Below, piece after piece: positions 23,658-35,600 of a DNA stretch of 64,000 nt. This DNA comes from Rodentibacter abscessus (lineage in GTDB: Bacteria; Pseudomonadota; Gammaproteobacteria; Enterobacterales; Pasteurellaceae), in NCBI RefSeq assembly GCF_047160095.1, contig NZ_AP038785.1:496001-560000 (forward strand), in the 5' to 3' direction. The notes under the pieces are model-generated. The model saw only the letters and a program-made list of their open reading frames with translations, was not told where the DNA came from and searched no databases. Made by a program: the position numbers and the translations under genes. Positions within the stretch are counted from its first letter, which is position 1; each line of letters opens with the position of its first letter.

Positions 23658-26600
23658 ATGAATAATATTTATAAAGTAGTTTGGAGTGCGGTGACGAATT
23701 CTCTCGTTGTCGTGTCTGAGCTTGCTCGCAGTAAAGGTAAGTCGGCCTCTACGGTTTCGGATGTTAAAGACACTTCTAATAGAACAGTGGCAATCACTAT
23801 TGCTGCAGTCACTGCCGCCCTTCAAATTGCTGCTGTTGGTACGGTTACTGTCGGTTTGTTTGCTCCGATGGAAGCAAAAGCCGTTATTTCAATTGGTAAA
23901 ATTAATAATAATGGAACTGTTAGTAACCAAACTGTCGCTTCTTCAACTAAAGATGGGGAAACTTACCCATATAATTATTATAATCCGGGTAGTAAATCTT
24001 ATGAAAATGCATCTACGAATACCCCTAAAGGAACAGGAGATAATTATACTACTTTATCCTCTACAGGTATTGCCATCGGTTTAAATACTAGTGCAACGTC
24101 ATTATGGAATAATTATTCAAACGGTATTGCTATCGGTGCTTATTCAAAAGCAACCGGAGGTTTAGCAATTGCGATCGGTGCATATTCTCGAGCTGAGAAT
24201 ATAGGATCTGTTGCTTTAGGTACTGCTTCAAGATCAGCAGGTTTTAACTCTTTTGCGGTAATGCGTCAATCTGCTGCAATTGGTGACTATTCAACAGCAA
24301 TAGGTTCAACGGCATGGTCTGATGGTCGTTCAAGTGTGGCAATAGGTTCTTCTGCAACGGCAAAAGGTAAACAATCGTTTGCGATTGGTGCGGCGGATCA
24401 TGTGACATTAGATACAAATGATAAGAATAGTGAAGTAAAACGAACTAAATATGACGGGATGAATAATACTCAATCAAATGGAGATCGTTCATTTGCTATT
24501 GGTACTTCAGCGAAAACCAATGGTAATGATTCATTTGCATTAGGTTCAAATTCAACTACCGGTGTTTACGATACTACTTATGATAGTTATTTAAGCGCTA
24601 ATGTGCTTTCTGCGAATAAGAGTAAAAGTGCGGACAGAGCATTTTCTTTTGGTACTAATAGCCGTGCATTAGGTAAAGATTCTTTTGTATTAGGGACAAG
24701 TGCGGCAGCAAAGGAAGATAACGCTTTTGCATTAGGTACAAATGCGACGGCAAACTCAAATTCATCTGTAGCATTTGGTTTTAACGCTGCTTCTACAGGT
24801 AATAGTTCAATTGCCTTTGGTGTAACGGCGAAAACTAACGGTGAAAAATCAATTGCATTAGGTACATCAGCAAATACTACTGGGGAAAAAGCAGTAGCGA
24901 TTGGTAGTGATTCAAAAGCCCTCTCAGCTAGTACGGTTGCAATAGGTACTAATAGTAAGGCGGATAAATTCGGTAGTATGTCAATCGGTGAAAACGCCAA
25001 TTCTACAGCTAAGAATGCTGTTACCATAGGTATGAATTCAAGTGTGATAGGTGAAAATGCTACGGCTATAGGTACGGAAGCTAATGTTACCATGGCTAAT
25101 GGTACCGCAATTGGTCGTTCAGCACTATCCAGTCAGAAAAATGCGCTTGCGGTGGGCTATAAGGCGATAGCAAAAGGTGAAGATTCTAGTGCCATAGGTA
25201 CAGAAGCGCTTGCTTCAGCAACAAATTCAACGGCTATAGGCTCCAGTTCTAATGCAAATGAAAGTTATTCAGCTGCACTTGGTGCTAATGCTAATGCGAC
25301 TAAACAATATTCGGTTGCTCTTGGTGCAAATTCGGCAACGAATTCTAACGCTACGTCTGAAAACTCGGCTACGGTTAACAATATTACGTATTCAGGCTTT
25401 GAAGGTCAGGTAAATGATGATGGTTATCAGGTATCGGTCGGTTCAAGCACGATTAAAAGACAGATAAAAAATGTTGCCGCAGGTAATATTTCTGCAAAAT
25501 CAACGGATGCTATTAATGGTTCTCAATTATATGTGACGAATCAGGTTATTGGTAATTTGGCTCATTCGATTAAAGATAACTTTGGTGGTAATGCAAAAGT
25601 TAATACCAACGGTACGATTACTTATACTAATGTAGGTGGAACGGGAAAGGATACGATTAATGATGCAATTGCAGCAGTAAAAGAAATCGTCATCGCAGGT
25701 ACAAATACCAATGTAACTTCATCAACAGATGCAAACGGTTCAACGACTTATACGGTAAATGCTTGGAATACAACATTAACAGCCGGCTCTAAAGAGGTAA
25801 ATGTTACTTCACAAGAAAATGCTACGAGTAGAGTTTTATCCTATACGGTAGATCTTTCTGACTCTGCAAAAAATAATATAACAACGGCAAATAACACAGC
25901 GAATACAGCAATTACAGAAGTGAAAAAAGGTTGGAATCTTACCACGAAAGCAAATGGCGGCAGTGTAACTAATAGTTCCATAAAGAAAGTAAATATGGGC
26001 GAATTAGTTACATTTAACGCAGGTAAGAATATTAACCTAACGCAAGATGGTGCGAATATTACGATTGCAACCAGCGACAAGCCGACATTTGAAACCGTAA
26101 CCACGCAGAATTTTACTGTAAAAAGTGGTGGTAAAATTGATATGGGGAACAATATTGTCTCTAATGTTGCTACACCGAAATCAGACAATGATGCGACAAA
26201 TAAGAAATATGTTGATGACGGACGAACTCAAGTTAAATCATCAGACGGTTCTGTAACTATTACCAATTCAACTGATAATGGCGCTAAAGTTTATGACTTA
26301 AAAGTGGCGAAAGTAAACGCAAATATTAGCTATACAGGTGATACCGGAAACGGCACGAGTGAATTAGGTAAGCCAATTAAATTTGCAGGTACACAAGATG
26401 AAATTGTTACCGAGGCAAAAGATGGTGAAGTGACGTTTAAGTTAGCTGATAAAGTTAAAGATAATATTAGCAACAATACAAATAATATCACTAACAATAC
26501 CAATAACATTACTAACATTACAAATACCATTGCCAAAGGTTTCGGATTACAAGCCCAAGATAATAATGTGGTTAATAAGAAGTTAGGTGAAAATGCTTCT

Positions 26601-29600
26601 TTAGTCGGAGGTAATAGCAATATTAATACAACCGTTAAAGACGGCAAGATCGCAATTAACTTAAACAATACGTTAAATTTAACTAACGATGGATCCGTAA
26701 AAATAGATAATACGACCGTTAATAAAGATGGTTTAACTATTACTGGTGGTCCGTCAGTAACTAAAAACGGTATTGATGCAGGCGGTAAGAAAATCACTAA
26801 TGTTTCAAATGGTACGAATTCAAGTGATGCGGTGAATTTCTCACAATTAAATGCTACCAACAATAATATTACCAACTTAAATAACTCGGTAAATAATATT
26901 AATGCCACCGTAAATAAAGGTTGGAATATCAACACCACAGCAAGCACAGGTGGTAATGTTTCCGGCAGTACAGACCATAAAATCAAAATGGGCGATACGG
27001 TCACTATTGATGCTGGTAATAATATTAATATTACCCAAAGCAATGGCAATATCAGTATTGCGACTTCAGATACTCCGACCTTTAGCAACGTTACCGTAGG
27101 TAAAAATGGTAAAGACGGCAATATCGCCATAAATGGAAAAGGTGGAAAATCAGCGAATATCACTGTTTCAGATGGTAAAACGACGGTAAACTCATCTGAT
27201 AAAGGTCAAAATATTACACGTATTGTTTACAATACAACCAATACAGATGGTACTGTAACAACCCGTGAAGTTGCGACACTGGATGATGGCCTTAAATTCA
27301 AAGGCGACGCAGGCGGAGAGATTACGAAAAAACTTGGCGAAACCTTAAATATTTTTGGGGGAATAACAACGGAAAATAAGCTAACGGACAACAACATCGG
27401 TGTAATTGGTAATGCGAATGGCACAATGACCATCAAGTTAAACAAAGACTTGAACCTCACTGAAAATGGCAGTGTGAATCTTGGTGATACCGTGTTGAAC
27501 AGCACAGGCTTAACGATTACCAACGGTCCAAAAGTGACGAAAGATGGTATCGATGCCGGTGATAAGAAAATCACCAATGTAACTAACGGTACGGTCGATG
27601 CGAATAGTAAAGATGCGGTGAATGGTAGCCAGCTTTACGCTACTAACCAAAACGTCACCAATATCACTAACGAAGTAGGTAAAGGCTGGAATCTCACCAC
27701 GAGCAAATCAGGTTCGGGTAATGCAGTAAACAGCACGCTTCACAACGTAAAAATGGGTGAAACGGTAACCCTTGATGCGGGTAACAATATCAATATCACG
27801 CAAACCAACGGCACGATCAGTATCTCAACCTCTGACACCCCGACTTTTGCCAATATCACAGTGAAAGATGGCAAAGACGGTAAAGACGGCGCGTCAGTCG
27901 TCATCAACGGTAAAGACGGCTCCATCGGCTTAACCGGACCTAAAGGTGCGGATGGCTCAAATGGTACATCAGCGACAATCCAAGTTGTGAACGGTACGAA
28001 AGGGTTAGATGGCAATGACGGTGTAAATGGCGAAAGCAAAACACGTATTGAATACGTTAAACCGGACGGCAATAAAGAGGAAATTGCAACCTTAAAAGAC
28101 GGTTTAGTGTTCAAAGGTGATAATGACACGAAAATTAACCGCACTTTAAACAGCCGATTAGATATTGTTGGTGGTGCGAAGGAAGCAAATCTAACCGCGA
28201 ATAATATCGGGGTGATAGGCCATGCTAACGGCACAATGGAAGTGAAGTTAAACAAAGACTTGAACTTAACCGACAAAGGTAGCATTAGCATTGGCAACAC
28301 AACCTTAAATAATGAGGGTTTAACCATTAACGGTGGACCGAATATTACACAAGGTGGTATTGATGCGGGTAATAAGAAAATTACCAATGTTGCCGACGGC
28401 AATGTTAGCAAAGATAGTAAAGATGCCATCAACGGCGGACAGTTATATTCTGTGATTGCCAACACCGGCTTTAATCTTGCGAGCAAAGCGGTAGAAAATA
28501 CTACCGGCACGGTGAGTGAAACTACTGGGTTAGATGAAGCGGGTAAACGTATTCTGACTAATGAAACCTTTAATTTAGACGCAGGCAATAATATCGTCAT
28601 CAAACAAATCAAAGACGGTTATGAAGTTGCTACTGCAGAAAACGTGACCTTCACCAACATTACGGTAGGAAAAGATGGTAAAGACGGCACGATCGGCGTG
28701 AATGGTAAAGATGGCACAGGTGTCGTGTTAAACGGTAAAGACGGTGTAATCGGTATCAACGGTAAAGACGGCGTGTCAGCGAATATTACTGTAGCTAACG
28801 GTTCTGGTACGCTAGATGCGGATGACAAAGGTGGCAAAGGTATTACCCGTATTGTTTACAACACCACTAATGAAGACGGTTCGGTAACAACACGCGAAGT
28901 CGCAACCAAAGATGACGGCTTGGTATTCCAAGGTGATAACGGCGACGTGATTAAGAAAAAATTAGGTCAAACCTTAAATATCACCGGTGGCGTAACGGAA
29001 GAAAACAAATTAACGGATAATAATATTGGTGTTGTTAGCAAAGATGGCAATTTAACCGTTAAATTGAATAAAGATCTGAACTTAACCAAAGACGGCAGCG
29101 TTACGATTGGCGATGTCAACTTAAGCAATGGCGGTTTAAGCATTAACGGTGGGCCGAGCATTAATAAAGACGGTATCGATGCAGGTGATAAGAAAATCAC
29201 CAATGTAACTAACGGTACGGTCGATGCGAATAGTAAAGATGCGGTGAATGGTAGCCAGCTTTACGCTACTAACCAAAACGTCACCAATATCACTAACGAA
29301 GTGGGTAAAGGCTGGAATCTCACCACGAGCAAATCAGGTTCGGGTAATGCAGTAAACAGCACGCTTCACAACGTAAAAATGGGTGAAACGGTAACCCTTG
29401 ATGCGGGTAACAATATCAATATCACGCAAACCAACGGCACGATCAGTATTTCAACATCAGATACGCCGACCTTCTCCAATATTACGGTGAAAGACGGTAA
29501 AGACGGTACATCGGTTGTTATCAATGGTAAAGACGGCACTATCGGTGCAAATGGCAAAGATGGTACGGGTGTCGTGTTAAACGGTAAAGACGGAACAATT

Positions 29601-32600
29601 GGCATCAACGGTAAAAACGGCGTTAACGCCACTTTAACGGTAGCGGAAGGTCAAACCACGGTTAATCCGAAAGACAAAGGTCAAAACATTACCCGTATTG
29701 TGTACAACACCACAGATAAAGATGGTAATACAGTAACCCGTGAAGTAGCAACCCTAGATGACGGCTTGAAGTTTAAAGGCGATAACGACACCGTTATCAA
29801 CCGCACTTTAGGTAGCCAGTTAAACATCACGGGTGGAGCAGATACGGCTAATTTAACGGATAACAACATCGGCGTAGTGGGTAATGCTAACGGTGATTTA
29901 GTCTTGAAGTTAAATAAAAACCTCAATCTCACCAAAGACGGTAGCGTTGTGATTGGTAACAGCACCTTAAATGACGGTGGTTTAACTATCAACGGTGGAC
30001 CAAGCATTAAGATCGATGGTATTAATGCCGGTGATAAGAAAATCACCAACGTAGCTGCAGGTGATATCAGTAAAGATAGCAAAGATGCGGTAAACGGCGG
30101 ACAGTTATATTCTGTGATAGCAGATACCGGATTTAATCTTGCGAGCAAACAAGTTACCGGCACAAATGGTGTAAGCAGTGTAGATGCGAATCTTGCGGAT
30201 GCAGATAAACGTGTTGTCACCAACGAAACCTTTAACTTAGACGCAGGCAATAATATCGTCATCAAACAAATCAAAGACGGTTATGAAGTTGCTACTGCAG
30301 AAAACGTGACCTTCACCAACATTACGGTAGGAAAAGATGGTAAAGACGGCACAATCGGTGTGAACGGTAAAGATGGTGCATCAGTAGTACTTAACGGTAA
30401 AGACGGTTCAATCGGTTTAACCGGACCGAAAGGTCAAGATGGTAAAGACGGTGCATCAGCTAATATCACGGTGGCTAACGGTACCGGTACTCTTGATGAA
30501 AACGGTAAAGGTGGCGACGGCATTACCCGTATCGTTTACAACACTACCAATGCAGACGGTTCAGTAACAACACGCGAAGTCGCAACCAAAGATGACGGCT
30601 TGGTATTCCAAGGTGATAACGGCGACGTGATTAAGAAAAAATTAGGTCAAACCTTAAATATCACCGGTGGTGTAACGGAAGAAAACAAATTAACGGATAA
30701 TAATATTGGTGTTGTTAGCAAAGACGGCAATTTAACCGTTAAATTAAGCAAAGATCTGAACTTAACCGATAAAGGCACCATTACGATTGGTGATGTTAAC
30801 TTAAGCAATGGCGGTTTAACCATCAACGGCGGACCGAGCATTAATAAAGACGGCATCAATGCGGGTGATAAGAAAATCACGAATGTTGCGGATGGTAATG
30901 TTTCTAATGGCAGCAAAGAGGCGATTAACGGCGGACAGCTTTACACAGCGATCACAAATAGCGGCTTTAACTTAACCACGAAAGCGGTAGCGGGTAGCAA
31001 CGGGGAGGAGAGTGAAGATGCTAACTTGAGCGATGACGACAAACGTATTGCGAACAACGAAACCTTTACGTTAGATGCGGGTAACAACCTCGTTATCAAA
31101 CAAATTGCCAACGGTTACCAAATTGCGACTTCAAGCAATATGACTATCGGTAAAGATGGCAAAGATGGTGTTGACGGTCGAATCGGAGTGAACGGTAAAG
31201 ACGGTGCATCAGTAGTACTTAACGGTAAAGACGGTTCAATCGGTTTAACCGGACCGAAAGGTGCAGATGGTAAATCAGCCTCGGCGAATATCTCCGTAGC
31301 GAATGGTACCGGTACTCTTGATGAAAACGGTAAGGGCGGCGACGGCATTACCCGTATCGTTTACAACACTACCAATGCAGACGGTACGACAACCACCCGT
31401 GAAATCGCAACCAAAGATGACGGCTTGGTATTCCAAGGTGATAACGGTAAAGCCATTAAGAAAAAACTCGGTGAAACCTTAAATATCACCGGTGGTGTAA
31501 CGGAAGAAAGCAAATTAACGGATAACAATATTGGCATCATTAATAAAGATGGCAACTTAACCGTTAAATTAAGCAAAGATCTGAACTTAACCGATAAAGG
31601 CACCATTACGATTGGTGATGTTAACTTAAGCAATGGCGGTTTAACCATCAACGGCGGACCGAGCATTAATAAAGACGGCATCAATGCGGGTGATAAGAAA
31701 ATCACGAATGTTGCGGATGGTAATGTTTCTAATGGCAGCAAAGAGGCGATTAACGGCGGGCAGCTTTACACAGCGATCACAAATAGCGGCTTTAACTTAA
31801 CCACGAAAGCGGTAGCGGATAGCAACGGTCAAGTGAGTGCAGATGGCTTAAGTGATGATGACAAACGCATTGCCACGAATGAAACCTTTACGTTAGATGC
31901 GGGTAACAACCTCGTTATCAAACAAATCGCCAACGGTTATGAGATTGCAACCGGCAACAACATTACCGTAGGTGCGGCAGGTAAAGACGGTAAACCGGGT
32001 GTTGATGGTACAATCGGCGTGAACGGTAAAGACGGCGCATCAGTTGTTATCAACGGTAAAGACGGTTCAATCGGCTTAACCGGACCGAAAGGTCAAGATG
32101 GTAAAGACGGTGCTTCTGCAACGTTACAGGTTGTCAACGGCACGAAAGGTTTAGACGGCAATGACGGTAAAGATGGCGAAAGCAAAACCCGTATTGAGTA
32201 TGTGAAACCGGATGGCACCAAAGAAGAAGTCGCAACGTTAAAAGACGGTTTAGTGTTCAAAGGTGATAATGACACGAAAATCAACCGCACTTTAAACAGC
32301 CAATTAGAGATTGTTGGCGGTGCGAAGGAAGCGGATTTAACGGACAACAACATTGGTGTGATTGGTGATGCGAATGGCACGATGACTATCAAGTTAAACA
32401 AAGACTTGAATCTCACTGATAAAGGCAGTGTAAATCTTGGTGGCACTGTATTAAACAGCACAGGCCTAACTATCACGAATGGACCATCAATCACCAAAGA
32501 CGGCATTAACGCAGGTGATAAGAAAGTTACCAACGTGACAGAAGGTACTTTAGCTGAGGATAGTAAAGATGCGGTGAATGGAAGCCAGTTATATGCGACT

Positions 32601-35600
32601 AATCAGAACATCACCAACGTAACCAATGATGTCGCGAAAGGTTGGAACATTACCACCAGCGGTAATGCAAACGGCACAAGCTTACACAACGTGAGAATGG
32701 GCGATACGGTAACCCTTGATGCGGGTAATAATATCAATATCACCCAAACCAACGGCACAATCAGTATCTCTACTTCCGATACGCCGAACTTTGCTAATGT
32801 AACCGTTGGTAAAGACGGACAAAACGGTATTGACGGCACGATTGGGGTGAACGGTAAAGACGGGGCATCAGTAGTACTTAACGGTAAAGACGGTTCAATC
32901 GGTTTAACCGGACCGAAAGGTGCAGATGGTAAATCAGCCTCGGCGAATATCACGGTGGCTAACGGTACCGGTACTCTTGATGAAAACGGTAAAGGCGGTG
33001 ATGGCATTGAACGTATTGTTTACAATACAACTAATAAAGACGGTTCAGTGACAACCCGTGAAATCGCAACCAAAGATGACGGCTTGGTATTCAAAGGTGA
33101 TAACGGTAAAGCCATTAAGAAAAAACTCGGTGAAACCTTAAATATCACCGGTGGCGTAACTGAAGCCGATAAGTTAACGGATAACAATATCGGCGTGGTT
33201 AACAAAGACGGCAATTTAACCGTTAAATTAAGCAAAGATCTGAACTTAACCGATAAAGGTAGCGTGACGATTGGCAACGTGAGCATCAGTAGCGGCGGTA
33301 TCGATTTAGGTAATACCACCATTACGAATTTGAACGGTAACTTAGATAAAGTGGATAACACCACAACCTCTAACCCTGATCAAACAGGTAATAAATATGA
33401 AAATATTACCAATAATGCTGCAACCGTTGGTGATGTGTTAAATGCGGGTTGGAACTTGCAAGCAAATGGTAATGCCGTTGATTTTGTGACTCACGGTAAT
33501 ACGGTGAACTTTAACAATGGCACGGGTGTCGCGGTGAATGCGGTTTATAACGCAACAACCGGTGCGACAAATATTACCTTTAACACAACCAACAGTTACA
33601 TTGATGAAAACGGTGCGTTAACCAATACACCAAGCAACAAAGTGAAATTCATCGGTGCGAATAACTCAGCCCCGGTGTTAATTACCAATGTTGATAGCGG
33701 TGTGTTACCACAAGGTACATCATTGCCGACGAATGTTACCTTCAACGAATACTTGAATAACTTGACAGGTGATGCTTTAAATAATGTGGTGAATGCAGGC
33801 GATTTGAAAAATGCAACCCAAAACATCACGAAAGATACGCTAAGTGCGGTCGGATTTAACCTTAAATCTGCGATCGTTGCCGGTTCTAATGGTGCGGTTT
33901 CCGAACAAGACGGCTTAACCGAAGCGGATAAACGGCTAACCAACAATGAAACCTTCAATTTGAATGCGGGTAATAACATCGTGATCAAACAGATTGCGAA
34001 CGGTTATGAAGTTGCGACAAGTAATAACATTACAGTTGGTGCGGCAGGTAAAGATGGCAAAGATGGCGTTGACGGTACTATCGGCGTAAACGGCAAAGAC
34101 GGTTCGGCTGTCGTGATCAACGGCAAGGACGGCTCCATCGGCTTGAATGGTAAAGACGGTGCAAACGGTTTAACCATTAAAGGCGGACAAGGTCCTGCCG
34201 GTGTAAACGGTAAAGACGGTGAAACCACAACGCGTATTCAATATGTTGTCAATGGCACAACCGAAAACGTTGCAAACCTCAATGACGGCTTGAAATTCAA
34301 AGGTGATAACGATCAAGTTATTAACCGCACTTTAAACAGCCAATTAAATATTGTCGGCGGAGCGCAAGAAGCGAACTTAACGGCGAACAATATCGGCGTT
34401 ATCGGACACGCTAACGGCACAATGGAAGTGAAGTTAAATAAAGACTTGAACTTGACCAAAGACGGTAGCATTACCCTGGGTAATACAACGTTGAAAGACG
34501 GCAACTTCACAATGGGTAACGTGACGATTAACAACGACGGCTTAACCATTAAAGACGGCCCGTCAATTACCAATAAAGGCATTGATGCGGGCAATAAAGT
34601 GATCACCAATGTTGCTAACGGTACGAATGCAACGGATGCGGTTAATTTATCTCAATTAAATGCATCAACCGCTGCGGCTAAGACTGAAGTTCAACAAGGT
34701 AAAAACGTTGTTGTAACAAATACAACTGCAGCAGACGGCCATACCATTTATACCGTGAACGCAGAGAAATCCGTTGTTACCGGCTCTAATGCAGTCAATG
34801 TAACCACAACCGTTGATAAAGCAAACTTTACAACTTCTTACAATATCGATCTTTCTGACGAAATGAAAAAACAAATCGGGAAAGAAGAATCGGTTACGGC
34901 AGGAGATAGCAACATTAAAGTGGTGGCTAACGGAACGAATGCATCCGGCGGTAAAAACTTTGATGTAAGTTTGAACAAAGACTTGAACTTAACCAAAGAC
35001 GGTAGCGTAACCATTGGCGGCACAAGCTTGACGGACGGCAATGTAACTGTTGGTAATACCACATTGAATAATGACGGATTAGCGATTAAAAACGGCCCGT
35101 CTATTACAAATGAAGGTATTAATGCCGGTAATAAGAAAGTCACCAATGTCGCTGACGGTGATATTAGTCCGAATAGCAAAGACGCGATCAACGGTAGTCA
35201 GCTCTATACCTCGATCGCCAATAGCGGCTTTAACCTTGCAACCAACGGCGAAGTTATCGGCACGGATAAACGTATCAATAACAATGAAACCTTTACCTTA
35301 AATCAAGGCAAAAATATCGTTGTGAAACAAATTGATAACGGTTATGAAGTGTCAACCGCCAACAACTTTATTATCGGCGAAAAAGGCGAGCCGGGCAAAG
35401 ACGGTGTTGACGGTACGATTGGAGTCAACGGTAAAGACGGCTCCTCTGTCGTGATTAACGGTAAAGACGGTTCAATCGGCTTAACCGGACCGAAAGGCGC
35501 AGATGGTAAGAACGCCACAGCCACAATTCGCGTTATTGACGGCCAAAAAGGCTTAGACGGTAATGACGGAAAAGACGGTGAAAGCAAAACCCGAATTGAG

